NCBI RefSeq assembly: GCF_000337615.1
Contig: NZ_AOII01000034.1
Coordinates: forward strand, 1-64,000
Reading direction: 5' to 3'
Origin: Natrinema pallidum DSM 3751
Lineage (GTDB): Archaea; Halobacteriota; Halobacteria; Halobacteriales; Natrialbaceae
DNA length: 64,000 bases
Shown here: positions 1 through 8,962 of the stretch, in pieces
Layout of the letters: the number at the start of each line of letters is the position of its first letter
Position numbering within the stretch: position 1 is the first letter of the stretch
The notes under the pieces: generated by a model
What the model was told of the DNA's origin: nothing
Seen by the model: the letters and a program-made list of their open reading frames with translations, nothing else
The model's database searches: none
Translations under genes and position numbers: made by a program

Positions 1-57
1 CTCCAAGTCTATCCACTCAGTAGAGACATCGAGGCGGTCGATTTCGGCCATGGACAT
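1..57 (-). CDS. N-terminal fragment of an unidentified protein
   Basis: An open reading frame starts with ATG on the minus strand (cat at 55-57) and runs off the window edge after 19 codons, beginning MSMAEIDRLDV. A second ATG lies two codons in. It is divergent from the TrkA-type gene at 146, and the 88-nt space between them could hold promoters for both. Too little is visible to assign a family. Confidence 0.4.
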   Translation of the reverse strand, partial: MSMAEIDRLDVSTEWIDLE

Positions 58-145
58 CCGAAGCTTCGACCGCCTCGTTCCTAACTTAACACCACCGTGG
101 CAGTCGGACCAACGTATTTGACCTCGGAGCGCGTACCACGATAGC

Positions 146-808
146 ATGAGGTTTGTCATCGTGGGTTATGGCCGAGTGGGCTCGCGGACGGCAACGATCC
201 TCGCCGAAGAGGGCCACGAGGTCGTCATCGTCGACAACGACATGGACCGCCTCGAGCGCGCCAGCGACGACGCGCTCGAGACGATCCGGGGGGACGGTGC
301 CGACGAGGACGTTCTCGTCGACGCCGGGATCGAGAGCGCCGACGCGATCGGCACGTTCACGCCCGATCTCAACGCCAATTTCGCGGCCTGCATGGTCGGT
401 ACGCACCACGGCTGTCGGACCGTTCTGCGGATCGACGAGGACTACCGCGAGGACATCTACGAGAAGTATGCCGAGGAGGTCGACGAGATCATCTACCCCG
501 AACGGCTCGGGGCTGCCGGCGCGAAGACGGCCCTGCTCGGCGGCGACTTCAACGTCGTGGCCGACCTCGCCGCGACCCTCCAGTTGACGGTCCTCGAGAT
601 TCGCGAGGGGTCGCCGGCGGTCGGCAAGCGAATGAGCGAACTCGACTTGCCCGAGTCCGCGCGGATCTACGCCCACGGTCGCGCCCGCGAGTCGCTGACG
701 ATTCCGCTCCCGGGGACCGAACTCGAGGTCGGCGACGAGGTCGCGCTCATCATCGAAAGCGATCGCACGGACGACGTTCGGTCGACCCTGTTGCCCGCGA
801 ACGCCTGA
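146..808 (+). CDS. trkA: TrkA-type potassium transport regulatory subunit (RCK domain)
   Basis: Cytoplasmic NAD(H)-binding regulator of Trk/Ktr-type K+ uptake, a central process for a salt-in halophile. The N-terminus has the Rossmann motif GYGRVG (about residues 7-12) followed by an acidic residue at the end of the second strand, as in TrkA-N domains. The last 80 or so residues, ending in a region rich in EVGDEVALI, fit a TrkA-C domain. The length of 220 aa is normal for one RCK unit (TrkA-N plus TrkA-C). No membrane subunit (TrkH) is visible in the window; it could lie upstream of the left edge or elsewhere. The ATG at 146 sits directly before the beta strand of the Rossmann fold, so no earlier start is needed. 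Confidence 0.85.
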   Translation: MRFVIVGYGRVGSRTATILAEEGHEVVIVDNDMDRLERASDDALETIRGDGADEDVLVDAGIESADAIGTFTPDLNANFAACMVGTHHGCRTVLRIDEDYREDIYEKYAEEVDEIIYPERLGAAGAKTALLGGDFNVVADLAATLQLTVLEIREGSPAVGKRMSELDLPESARIYAHGRARESLTIPLPGTELEVGDEVALIIESDRTDDVRSTLLPANA

Positions 809-894
809 TCGAGCGGATCGCTGTACCCGATTCGATTTCCGCTCGGGCGGTATCGTTCATCTGCTACTCTCAAAAGGGGGGAGAGGAACGGGAG

Positions 895-1023
895 TAGGCG
901 CGCAGACGGCTGGATGGGGGAGGGGTGGGGAGACCGTCGCGCGCCTATTCCTTTCGTCACGCTGGGGCCCAATAAAACCGCGTCAGACGACCGACAGACG
1001 GGAGTCAGACTCGGTCGGTTTTA
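895..1023. other. Strongly structured intergenic segment between convergent genes
   Basis: Two inverted repeats lie in the gap between the 3' ends of trkA and the methyltransferase. The first pairs 895-909 with 934-947 (14 base pairs with one bulged A) around a 24-nt loop made mostly of G runs. The second pairs 973-980 with 1016-1023 (8 bp, perfect) and encloses two copies of GTCAGAC. It may be a bidirectional terminator or a small structured RNA; the sequence alone cannot decide. Confidence 0.45.
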
Positions 1024-1103
1024 CCCCGTCCGCGGTGGGCATCCGACCCACCGTCAGGCATCACTTGCCGCCCGGCGGCCGGCAGCAACGACTCGGCCGC
1101 GGT

Positions 1104-2159
1104 TCAGTTCCCGGCCTCGAGACGGAAGACGAGGACGTTCTGGTGGACCATCGAGGGGACGAACGAGAAGGGGTAGCCGTAGACGTGGAGGTCCTTCGTC
1201 GGATCGTACCAGATCAGGTTCGCCGCGAGCGTGAGCGGGGCGGTCGACTCGATCGCCCGCGCGAGGTCCGCCGAGAGGAACTCGTAGGACTGCTCGCGGT
1301 ACATGTCGCCGATGAAGACGACGACGTGACCGTCCGGCGTGACGGCGTCGGTGAACCGGTCGAACTTGTCGGCCATGTCGGCGAGCCACTCGGCTTTCGT
1401 TCGTTCGCTGCCGCCTCCATCGTCCGCATCGGTGTCGACGGTCGCGTCACTGGCTTCGGCACCGCCGAACGATCCCAACTTGCTCTCGCGCGTTTCGCGC
1501 TCGTTGCGCGTCTGCTCGAGTTCGTCCATGTGCCAGTACGGAACGTCGGTCAGCAGGAGGTCCACGGAGTCGTCGGGGACGTCGGCGAGTAATTCGACGC
1601 AGTCCCCGTGGCGCATGTCTTGCTCGGCGAGGGGCGGGTCGCCGCGAGCGCGGCGCTCGTCGTTTTCCGCCTCGAGAACCTCCCGGTAGAGATCGACCCA
1701 GCGCTCGGTCCGTTCGAATCCGATTGCGTGCCGCAGGCCGGTCCCCTCGTGTTCGCAGAAACTCGCACCGAGCAGGGTGCCGCCGACGCCCGCAAAGGGA
1801 TCGAGGACGGTGTCGCCGGCCTTGCTGAACCGGCCGATCAGGTCCGCACAGAGTCGCGGCGGTTTCTGGCCGCCGTGTTCGTTGCGCCGGTCGTGCTGGA
1901 CGGCAGGCGGGTAGCCCTCGGCGATCACGGACTTCGTGGCGTATTTCCACTCCTTGCCCGTGAGGTCGTTCACTCGATTGCGCTCGTCGTAGATTCCGCG
2001 TCCCTCGACGTAGCGCTGGTGGTCGGCAAGGTCGTCGGTATCGATCACCTCGCCGTCTTCGACCGGCAGGGATTCCTCCCGTGCACGGTCGGCGTCGAAC
2101 GCGCCGTCGTCGTCCGTGAACAGGCGGCTCTGGCGGTGTCGATCCCCGTCGTCTGCCAT
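1104..2159 (-). CDS. Orphan DNA (adenine-N6 or cytosine-N4) methyltransferase
   Basis: SAM-dependent amino-methyltransferase. A KPP..L..LI segment near residue 100 (motif X) leads into the SAM-binding loop DPFAGVGG (120-127), then an acidic residue in GFERTE (motif II), and the catalytic motif TDVPYW (204-209), a variant of DPPY. The order X-I-IV is permuted relative to the beta class. No restriction endonuclease or specificity subunit is adjacent, so it is probably a solitary methylase. Haloarchaea commonly carry an orphan CTAG methylase (Zim) of similar size, and this could be it, but I cannot verify that. ATG at 2159 is preferred; an in-frame GTG five codons earlier (2174) is possible. Convergent with trkA. 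Confidence 0.8.
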   Translation of the reverse strand: MADDGDRHRQSRLFTDDDGAFDADRAREESLPVEDGEVIDTDDLADHQRYVEGRGIYDERNRVNDLTGKEWKYATKSVIAEGYPPAVQHDRRNEHGGQKPPRLCADLIGRFSKAGDTVLDPFAGVGGTLLGASFCEHEGTGLRHAIGFERTERWVDLYREVLEAENDERRARGDPPLAEQDMRHGDCVELLADVPDDSVDLLLTDVPYWHMDELEQTRNERETRESKLGSFGGAEASDATVDTDADDGGGSERTKAEWLADMADKFDRFTDAVTPDGHVVVFIGDMYREQSYEFLSADLARAIESTAPLTLAANLIWYDPTKDLHVYGYPFSFVPSMVHQNVLVFRLEAGN

Positions 2160-2277
2160 ACCTCGAGTGCTCACTCGGGCCGCTTAAACGCTTGTGCCTC
2201 GGGTCGACCTGCGCGGGAGATCGGACCGCTGCGTGCCCGCCATTTTTGGCCGTTCGTCCGAAAGGCGACTGCTATCG

Positions 2278-3255
2278 ATGGTGCTCCTCGAGGATGTCGT
2301 TCTGTTCGGCATCGCCGCCCTCGCTCTGTGGCTCGGCGCACGGTCGCTCGTGACCGGCGCATCTAGACTCGCCAGTGCGGCGGGCGTGTCCGCGCTCGTC
2401 GTCGGCCTCACTGTCGTCGCGTTTGGGACGTCAGCGCCGGAAATCGTGGTCTCGACCGGGGCCGCAGTCGAGGGTCGGGGTGACGTCGCGGTGGGAAACG
2501 TCATCGGTTCGAACGTGTTCAACACCGGCGTCATCCTCGGTCTCGTCGCCGTCATCACGCCGTTTCGCGTGATGGAATCGTTACTCCGCCGCGACGCGAT
2601 CGCGATGGCGGGGTCGACGATCGTCGCAGCCGCCGTCCTCGCCGACGGCGTCGTTTCGCGACTCGAGGGGGCGATACTCCTCGTTCTCCTGACCTGCTAT
2701 CTCGGTGTGCTCTGGGTCGCGATTCGAGCGGCAACCGACGGAGACGGCGGGCGAGCGGAACCGATCGACGGCGGTACGACCGCTCTCGCTGAGCGCGACC
2801 GACACGACGTTCGTGTCGGTATCGAGGGTGGACGCATCCTCGTCGGTCTCGTCCTCGTCATCGTCGGGGGGCGCGTCCTGGTCGATTCGGCAGTCGGACT
2901 CGCCCTCGCCGCCGGTGTTTCGGAGTGGGCGATCGGTGCGACGGTCGTCGCGGCCGGCACCTCGATCCCGGAACTCGTGACCTCCGTCGTGGCCGCTCGC
3001 GGGGACGGCGTCAGTATCGCCGCGGGGAACGTCATCGGATCGAACATTTTCAACGTCGTCGGCGTGCTGGGGATCGCCGCGGTGTTCCGGCCGCTCACCG
3101 CCGATCCGGCCGTCTTCGTTGCGTTGGCGTGGCTGGGCGTACTGACCGCGTTCGCCACGGCCGTGCTCGCGACCGGACGGCGGCTCACCCGCCTCGAGGG
3201 AGTCTCGCTCGTCGTTCTCGGGGTGGGCTACTCGGTCGTGAGTCTGATTCCGTGA
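2278..3255 (+). CDS. Sodium/calcium exchanger family membrane antiporter
   Basis: CaCA-family cation exchanger in the cytoplasmic membrane, expected to expel Ca2+ in exchange for Na+ or H+. It has two homologous halves. The alpha-1 repeat carries GTSAPEIVVS and GNVIGSNVFN; the alpha-2 repeat carries AGTSIPELVTS and GNVIGSNIFN. These are the ion-binding signatures of the family. Around ten hydrophobic segments surround a short charged central loop (about residues 145-180). At 325 aa it has the usual prokaryotic length. The ATG at 2278 begins just before the first membrane helix; an upstream in-frame start at 2194 would add 28 polar residues and seems unlikely. Confidence 0.9.
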   Translation: MVLLEDVVLFGIAALALWLGARSLVTGASRLASAAGVSALVVGLTVVAFGTSAPEIVVSTGAAVEGRGDVAVGNVIGSNVFNTGVILGLVAVITPFRVMESLLRRDAIAMAGSTIVAAAVLADGVVSRLEGAILLVLLTCYLGVLWVAIRAATDGDGGRAEPIDGGTTALAERDRHDVRVGIEGGRILVGLVLVIVGGRVLVDSAVGLALAAGVSEWAIGATVVAAGTSIPELVTSVVAARGDGVSIAAGNVIGSNIFNVVGVLGIAAVFRPLTADPAVFVALAWLGVLTAFATAVLATGRRLTRLEGVSLVVLGVGYSVVSLIP

Positions 3256-3354
3256 GCCGCTGGACACCGACCGGATCGAACGCGTGCCGCCCCGAAAGCC
3301 CGGTGACACGAGTGTTAGCGAGACCATTTGTATCCAGCCACCCTCCGTTCGTGT

Positions 3355-4365
3355 ATGAATATGCTCGTCGACGGCGAGTGGCGGACCGACGCCTACGAGT
3401 CGACTGGCGACGACGGCTCGTACGAACGCCAGACGACCCCCTTCCGGGACGAGGTTCGGGACGAACCCGACGCTCGGTTCCAGCCCGAGGCCGGCCGATA
3501 CCACCTGTACGCCGCCTACGCCTGTCCGTGGGCTCACCGGACGCTGATAACGCGGGCACTGTTGGGACTCGAGGACGCGATCTCCGTCTCGATCGTCGAC
3601 CCGTACCGCGACGCGGACGGCTGGCAGTTCACGCCGGACAAGGAGGGCTGTACGCGTGACCACCGCCACGACGCCGATTTCCTCCGCGAGTTGTACGTGC
3701 GCGCGGACCCGGACGCGACCTGTCGCGTAACGGTCCCGGTCCTCTGGGACAAGAAGGAGGGGACCATCGTCAACAACGAGTCCGCGGAGATCATGCGGAT
3801 GCTCGACACCGAGTTCGACGACGTCGCGTCTCGAGACGTTGATCTCTATCCCGAGGGATACCGCGACGAGGTCGACCGGATCATCGACGAGATCTACGAG
3901 CCGATCAACAACGGCGTCTATCGGGCCGGATTCGCCACGGAGCAGGGGCCCTACGACGAGGCGGTCGACGACCTCTTTTCGGCGCTCGATCACTGGGACG
4001 AGGTGCTGGCCGATCAGCGCTACCTCGCCGGCGACCGACTGACCGAGGCCGATATCGCGATGTTCACGACGCTCGTTCGGTTCGATAACGTCTATCACAC
4101 GCACTTCATGTGTAACGTCCAGTACATCCGCGAGTACGACAACCTCTGGCCGTACCTCCGTGATCTGTATCAGACGCCCGGCGTCGCCGGGACGGTGAAC
4201 ATGGCCCACATCAAAGAACACTACTACACGACCCACCCCGACGTGAATCCACACCGGATCGTCGCTCGCGGCCCCGATCTGCACTTCGAGGCTCCCCACG
4301 ACCGCGACGACCGTCCGGGCGGACCGCCGTCCGATCTCGTCGCGGCGGCGCGTACCGACGACTAG
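3355..4365 (+). CDS. Xi-class glutathione S-transferase / glutathionyl-hydroquinone reductase
   Basis: Homologue of YqjG/ECM4, cytosolic enzymes that use a thioredoxin-fold Cys to reduce glutathionyl-hydroquinones. The catalytic signature YACPWAHR is present with Cys57, and the C-terminal half has the helical GST domain (LAGDRLTEADIAMFTTLVRFD). Length (336 aa) is typical. Haloarchaea are known to use gamma-glutamylcysteine rather than glutathione, so the physiological thiol is probably different; this is inference. The start is the ATG at 3355, leaving about 100 nt after the exchanger gene. No operon partner is evident. Confidence 0.88.
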   Translation: MNMLVDGEWRTDAYESTGDDGSYERQTTPFRDEVRDEPDARFQPEAGRYHLYAAYACPWAHRTLITRALLGLEDAISVSIVDPYRDADGWQFTPDKEGCTRDHRHDADFLRELYVRADPDATCRVTVPVLWDKKEGTIVNNESAEIMRMLDTEFDDVASRDVDLYPEGYRDEVDRIIDEIYEPINNGVYRAGFATEQGPYDEAVDDLFSALDHWDEVLADQRYLAGDRLTEADIAMFTTLVRFDNVYHTHFMCNVQYIREYDNLWPYLRDLYQTPGVAGTVNMAHIKEHYYTTHPDVNPHRIVARGPDLHFEAPHDRDDRPGGPPSDLVAAARTDD

Positions 4366-4407
4366 CCGGACGGGACACTCGAGCGGAAACCGAACGGGCC
4401 GGCGGCG

Positions 4408-4725
4408 TTAGGACTCCGCGGCCGTTCGGTCGGCCTCGGCGTCTGCAACATCGGCGTCTTCGGCGTCCGATTCGTCGGCTTCGGTTTCCGGTTCGACGGA
4501 GTCGTGGCGGCCGGAGCCGGTGCGCCCGGACTCGCGACGCCAGGTTTCGAAGCTGTGCTCGAACTCCTCGTCCGCGACGAATACTTTCCAGAGAATCCAG
4601 ACGGGAACGAGAACGGGGATCAACGGGATGAGAACGACCACGAGCACTGCGGCCATGATATAGCCGAACAGTGACATCTGGGTGTTCGGCCCGTAGCCCG
4701 TCGACTCGGACACCTTGACTGACAT
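4408..4725 (-). CDS. Small membrane protein with acidic tail
   Basis: Unrecognised 105-aa protein. Residues about 18-50 form a long hydrophobic stretch (one long or two tightly packed helices, rich in Val, Leu, Ile and Pro). It is followed by a basic/polar linker containing a WRRESGR segment and a very acidic C-terminal tail of repeated Glu-Ala-Asp. This looks like a single-pass or hairpin protein with a soluble tail. It is convergent with the GST gene (43-nt gap) and precedes another minus-strand gene. No function is proposed. Confidence 0.6.
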   Translation of the reverse strand: MSVKVSESTGYGPNTQMSLFGYIMAAVLVVVLIPLIPVLVPVWILWKVFVADEEFEHSFETWRRESGRTGSGRHDSVEPETEADESDAEDADVADAEADRTAAES

Positions 4726-4851
4726 GTGCTCGGCTACGAACGTGTCGGTATTCCGTCTTTCGATCCCCTCGAGCGACCGCGATACCGATGCCGGCAGTCA
4801 TCCTACCTGTCATTTCGATGGTGGGTTGGTCGAGTGACGACGCGACGCTCC

Positions 4852-5646
4852 CTACAGGTCGTAGGCCGTTTCGATCGCGAACGTCTCCTCGGGCTCCGGG
4901 ACCCCGAATTCGGACTGGTGATCGACCGCGGCGGACCGGTCGAGCTCCCGGAAACCGTATTTGTACTCCGGCCCGCGCCGCACGAGTGGCTCCCCGAACA
5001 CCGCGAGCGTCGGCCCGTACGCCGACGCCAGCGTCTCGAGCGTTTCCCGATCGACGACGACCCACTTGAACGACCCGCTGCCGTCGTCAAGGAGGAGCAT
5101 GCGGACGTCGATCGCGGCGAGAACGGTGTCGTTCAGTGCCGTCCCGAGGGCTCGACACAGGCGACTCGAGTGCGCGCCGTCGGTCGGCGGGTATCGAAAC
5201 GCGGCCGTCGCAACGGGGTCGTTCGCATCGTCGACCACGACCAGCCGGAACGCTCTGGGATGATCCGGATGCTCGGGTTCGATCCACTCGTCGCTCCCGA
5301 TGCTCCGAAATTCGAACCCGTATCCGAACTCGGCCAGCGCTCTGTCGAGCGGCACCTCGAGAGTGCGTTTGTGGTGGTAGGTGTTGTCCGCGGTCACGCC
5401 GCGGCCGCTCTCGCTCAGGATGCCCTGTACCGTCCCGGTTTTCGCGCGTTCGGGATCGCTGCCGGTACCGAGCCCCCGTACAACGGCCCCGTCGACGGCG
5501 ACCGCTTTCGTCGCGTCGCGTATCGAATCGGGAGCCTCGATCGCGCCGCCGACGATCTCCTCGTCGGAGAGACCGAACTGGCGAAGGACATCGACGACGT
5601 CCGCCGCAGCGGTGATCGCGTCGTCCGATGGAGAGTCGCGGGCCAT
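4852..5646 (-). CDS. Haloarchaeal hypothetical protein, soluble
   Basis: 264-aa protein without signal peptide or membrane helices, acidic, and not matched to a family I know. The N-terminal third (DEEIVGGAIEAPDSIRDA and so on) looks helical. The C-terminal two thirds alternate hydrophobic strands with Asp/Glu, as in an alpha/beta fold. There are few cysteines and no nucleotide-binding loop. ATG at 5646 is chosen over an upstream GTG at 5673. It is transcribed with the same polarity as its neighbours and may share no operon with them, since the gaps are over 100 nt. Confidence 0.65.
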   Translation of the reverse strand: MARDSPSDDAITAAADVVDVLRQFGLSDEEIVGGAIEAPDSIRDATKAVAVDGAVVRGLGTGSDPERAKTGTVQGILSESGRGVTADNTYHHKRTLEVPLDRALAEFGYGFEFRSIGSDEWIEPEHPDHPRAFRLVVVDDANDPVATAAFRYPPTDGAHSSRLCRALGTALNDTVLAAIDVRMLLLDDGSGSFKWVVVDRETLETLASAYGPTLAVFGEPLVRRGPEYKYGFRELDRSAAVDHQSEFGVPEPEETFAIETAYDL

Positions 5647-5762
5647 GTTTCCCGTATGCGGCCGCGATACCATAATTCGTTCTGTCGCGTTGATATTCTG
5701 TTGTCAGGGGGCGGATTGCGGACGGAGTGGAGTCGCGGCCGTTCGTCCGCTGTCGGATCGCC

Positions 5763-6539
5763 TCATTCGTCGTTCAGAACCGTCTCGGCGTCGTCTCGTG
5801 GCCGATAGCCGAGGTCGCGCATCGTCTCGGACAGCGAGAGGAAGCGTTCGGCGTTGGCGGAGATTCCGTGTGCGGTCAGGGGCGACCCGCCAAGGGTTGC
5901 CGTCACGGCCGCGTTGAGCAGCCGCCGGCAGTCGTCGGGACTCAGCCACATCGCGCGGGCGTAGCGCTCGCCCGCACCGTCCCGCTCCTGACACTCCCGT
6001 CTGAGATCGTCACGGGTGAGCAGCCAGCCGATCCGCAGGTTCACCACCTCGAGGCCGTGGCGCTTCGCGTAGTACGATCCCATGGCTTCGCCGAAGACCT
6101 TGGTGACGCCGTAGTAGGTGTCGGGGTCCGCCGGATCGTCGGGTCGGACGATGGCCGGACGGCCCACGGTCGACTCCGGCCGGATTCCCGAGACGGTGTT
6201 TCGCATGTTGACCGCGTGGTTCGAACTCGCGAAGACCACCCGCTGGAGGTCGTGCTCGATCGCCGCTTCGAACGCGTTGTAGACGCCGCCGATGTTCGGC
6301 CCTCGCACCTCGTCCCACTCGGCCCGCGGCGACGGATTCGCCGCGAGGTGGAGCAACACGTCCTGGCCCTCGAGCGCGCTCGCGAACGCTTCGCGATCCT
6401 TGATCTCGAGGGGCTGGGTGTCGAGGTCGTCGGTCTCGCTGTGTGAGAAGCACGTGAGTTCGTGGCCGTCGTCCGGAAACGCCGCGATGGCTTCCCTCCC
6501 GACGGTCCCCGATGCGCCGGTGATTGCGATGGCCGTCAT
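5763..6539 (-). CDS. azf: SDR-family dehydrogenase, probable NAD-dependent glucose-6-phosphate dehydrogenase (Azf)
   Basis: Extended short-chain dehydrogenase of 258 aa. The NAD motif is TGASGTVG (7-14), a serine is present in ASSNHAV (104-110), and the catalytic pair is in YYGVTK (Tyr143, Lys147). The SSNHAV segment and overall length match the group that contains bacterial uronate dehydrogenase and the haloarchaeal G6P dehydrogenase Azf of Haloferax volcanii, which feeds the oxidative pentose phosphate pathway. I favour Azf because the haloarchaeal enzyme has this size and architecture, but uronate or another sugar dehydrogenase cannot be excluded from sequence alone. It is divergent from the ferredoxin gene at 6675. 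Confidence 0.65.
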   Translation of the reverse strand: MTAIAITGASGTVGREAIAAFPDDGHELTCFSHSETDDLDTQPLEIKDREAFASALEGQDVLLHLAANPSPRAEWDEVRGPNIGGVYNAFEAAIEHDLQRVVFASSNHAVNMRNTVSGIRPESTVGRPAIVRPDDPADPDTYYGVTKVFGEAMGSYYAKRHGLEVVNLRIGWLLTRDDLRRECQERDGAGERYARAMWLSPDDCRRLLNAAVTATLGGSPLTAHGISANAERFLSLSETMRDLGYRPRDDAETVLNDE

Positions 6540-6674
6540 ACGGACCGGACGGTCACGGCGCGGAAATAGATCGGGCCAGCGCCTTCCGGCCTCGCGCCGG
6601 CGACTCGAGATGGTGACGCAACGCTGTCAACGGTCGGCCGCAGACCTTTGTCCGACCCGATCGTACCCGGTCCC

Positions 6675-7049
6675 GTGACTGCCCCCACGACTTGGGAGGT
6701 CGAACTTCGCATCCCCGAGGACGCGGCTCTCGACGCCGCGGGCGAGTCCCGGACCATCGAGGTCCGCGAGGATCAGTCGATCCTCGCGGCGGCCCGATCG
6801 GCGGGCCTCTGGCTGTCGGCGGACTGCCAGCAAGGGTGGTGTATCACTTGCGGTGCGAAACTCCGCTCCGGCGAAGTCGATCACAGTCTGGCCAAACGAT
6901 ACTACCCGTCGGACGAGGCGGCGAACTTCGTTCTCACCTGCGTCGCTCGGCCCCGCTCCGACTGCGTCATCGAGGTCGAACAGTCCGAGGCACTGCTCCG
7001 GCATCGCGCCGACCACGACAAGCCGCCGGGGCGGTCGAAACTCGATTAG
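6675..7049 (+). CDS. Plant-type [2Fe-2S] ferredoxin
   Basis: Small electron carrier with four cysteine ligands in the plant-type arrangement: Cys51, Cys56, Cys59 and Cys89 (C-x4-C-x2-C-x29-C). The protein is 124 aa from the GTG at 6675; a TTG at 6648 would add nine residues. It differs from the abundant haloarchaeal ferredoxin in lacking the large acidic insertion near the N-terminus. It stands 79 nt upstream of a DCC-family thiol protein with the same polarity, so the two may be cotranscribed. The redox partner cannot be identified from context. Confidence 0.85.
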   Translation: MTAPTTWEVELRIPEDAALDAAGESRTIEVREDQSILAAARSAGLWLSADCQQGWCITCGAKLRSGEVDHSLAKRYYPSDEAANFVLTCVARPRSDCVIEVEQSEALLRHRADHDKPPGRSKLD

Positions 7050-7128
7050 GGGCGAACGCGGTTCGACGTAACCGGACCCGGCACTTGCCCCACGGAACGT
7101 TTTCCGCCCCCGCGGCGTACCGGTGAGT

Positions 7129-7563
7129 ATGGCCGACCCACAGTTTACGGGTCTCCTGCTCTACGACGGCGACTGCCCCTTCTGTTCGGCGGCTTCGACC
7201 GCGGTGCGACGCCTCGAGTCCGTCGGCGTCGTTCCGTGGGACGACCCGGCCGCACAGGAGTTCCTCGCGGCCCAGTTCGGCGACACTCCCTTCGCGCTCT
7301 TTTTCGTCGATATCGAGGCCGAAACGGTCTGGGCGGGGCGGGCTGCCGCCACCGAACTGTGCGAGCGGGCCGGACTGCCCGTGCTCGTCCGGGACATCGT
7401 CGACGAGAGCTACGAACGGGTCGCGGACGCCGTACAGTTCGTCTCGGGAACCGATCGAGAGATCGATCCCTATCACGACGCCTATCCGCTGTCCGACGAC
7501 GCCGCGGCGCTGTTCGATACTCTCGCGACTGCCGGGACGCGGACCCATAGTCCGGACGCCTGA
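7129..7563 (+). CDS. DCC-family thiol-disulfide oxidoreductase-like protein (DUF393)
   Basis: The protein begins with the family signature LLYDGDCPFC, giving a CxxC pair at Cys16 and Cys19 right after the first beta strand. The rest (144 aa in total) fits a thioredoxin-like fold. DCC proteins are presumed redox proteins of unknown substrate. The start is the ATG at 7129, with an in-frame GTG two codons earlier also possible. It follows the [2Fe-2S] ferredoxin gene closely, suggesting a shared redox role, which is inference. Confidence 0.82.
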   Translation: MADPQFTGLLLYDGDCPFCSAASTAVRRLESVGVVPWDDPAAQEFLAAQFGDTPFALFFVDIEAETVWAGRAAATELCERAGLPVLVRDIVDESYERVADAVQFVSGTDREIDPYHDAYPLSDDAAALFDTLATAGTRTHSPDA

Positions 7564-7681
7564 GATTGGTTTCGGCGGCCCGGCCACGACCCTCGTGGGC
7601 GAGCGGTTCGATCAAGCGACCGCTCGATTACTGCACCTCGATCGAACCGCGTCTCGAGTACGGCAGTGCCGACCCGATCCG

Positions 7682-8962
7682 CTACGCCGGATTCGGCGCG
7701 GGCAAGGCACGGCGATCCCGCGGCGGCACGAGGTAGTTCGCCCGGTTGCGGACGCTGATATACTGGAGGATGCCGTTGTTCGTCCGCGAGTTGACCGATC
7801 CCTCGGTGAGGTCGCTGCCGGTCATCGCCCGCCGCGTCGTCACGAAGTCCTCGATCGAACGCTGCAGGGAGAGGAAGTGGAGGGCAGCCCGGTCGTCGTC
7901 GGTCGAGTCGAAATCCCGTCGGAGAATGATCGGTTCGCCGTCCTCGCGGGCGCGAGCCGCCTTTTGCGCGTGACCGACCGTTCCCTCGTTTCGCGCGTCG
8001 TCGGCCGCGCTCCCGCCGACCTCGGCGATCCGGCTCGAGTCGCCGAGATTGTGGCCGGCCCCCTCGACGAGCCCGTCTTCGGCGTGGGCCGGGGAGAACA
8101 TCTTGGCGACGCGCTGGTCGCGGCTGTCCTGTTCGTACCACTGGTGGAGGTGCAGCTGGATCTTCGAGAGGTGAATCGTCGTGCCGCCGGCGAACGGGCC
8201 CTCGTCGATCGTCACGCGGTCCTCGCTGGCCTGGGTCTTCCTGAACCCCGATTTGAATCCCATAAACAGCGGCGCGTCCGCCGGAACGGGTTCGCCGTCG
8301 GGAATGCCGCTGACGCCGGCCTGGTTGTCCGCCGGGAGGCCGCGGCCGATGAATCCCGTCCGGCGCTCGGCCACGTCGAAGACGCCCGCGAGCGAGCCCT
8401 CGACCGCGAGGCCGTTCAGTTCGTCGAGGTCGCCTTTCAGGGCTTCCTCGGCGCTGAGCGTGACGTGGCCGTAGTCGCTGGCCAGATGGACGAGCGCGTC
8501 GTACGCGTCGAGTTGCGGGTCCTCGATCGGCGCGAGCGCTTCGGGCGCGGGCAGATCGACGCCGTCGGGGAGGGCGGTATCGAACCGATCGAAGTAGTTC
8601 GGCCCGTAGCCGATCGTAAACGCCAGCCCCTCGTTTCCGCGCTTGTAGGCCCGTTCGAGGGTTCGAAGCGCGGCCTCGAGTCGCTCGCGTTCGCGTTCGA
8701 CCTCGGCCGGGCCGTCGCCGACGTACTCGAGGCCGAGCAGGAGGTGGTGTTCGGGTGGGACGACGTTCCCGTGGTCGTCCGTGGCGAGGAACTCGTTCCA
8801 GGCGTGTTGGCGGTCGGGGAGTTCGTCCGGCGCGAGAGCGGCCTGCGGGACGTCTTCGGGCTCCTCGCGCTGGAGACAGGCGGACAGTGCGCTCGCACCA
8901 CCGATGGCGACGGCACTGCGGACGAACGCGCGACGCGAGAGGCCGTGATCCGAACCGTTCAT
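7682..8962 (-). CDS. Tat-exported DyP-type (dye-decolorizing) heme peroxidase
   Basis: Secreted peroxidase-like protein of 426 aa. A twin-arginine signal (LSRRAFVRS, 8-16) leads into a hydrophobic stretch ending in LSAC, where Cys29 could be lipidated. Two ferredoxin-like halves follow. The distal motif GxxDG appears as GIPDG (219-223, Asp222) and the proximal heme histidine is most likely His331 in GTVGHAQKA. The C-terminal LHFLSLQRSIEDF matches the end of EfeB/DyP proteins. The ATG at 8962 places the RR at residues 10-11; a start at 9061 would bury the signal. It is divergent from the ferritin-like gene at 9098. A possible alternative role is EfeB-like heme iron release. Confidence 0.8.
   Translation of the reverse strand: MNGSDHGLSRRAFVRSAVAIGGASALSACLQREEPEDVPQAALAPDELPDRQHAWNEFLATDDHGNVVPPEHHLLLGLEYVGDGPAEVERERERLEAALRTLERAYKRGNEGLAFTIGYGPNYFDRFDTALPDGVDLPAPEALAPIEDPQLDAYDALVHLASDYGHVTLSAEEALKGDLDELNGLAVEGSLAGVFDVAERRTGFIGRGLPADNQAGVSGIPDGEPVPADAPLFMGFKSGFRKTQASEDRVTIDEGPFAGGTTIHLSKIQLHLHQWYEQDSRDQRVAKMFSPAHAEDGLVEGAGHNLGDSSRIAEVGGSAADDARNEGTVGHAQKAARAREDGEPIILRRDFDSTDDDRAALHFLSLQRSIEDFVTTRRAMTGSDLTEGSVNSRTNNGILQYISVRNRANYLVPPRDRRALPAPNPA

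Noticed and set aside
2581-4299. A 572-codon open frame on the minus strand
   Set aside because: It lies antisense to the exchanger and GST genes, both with clear family motifs. Its Val/Asp/Arg-rich translation is the usual shadow of GC-rich haloarchaeal coding DNA.
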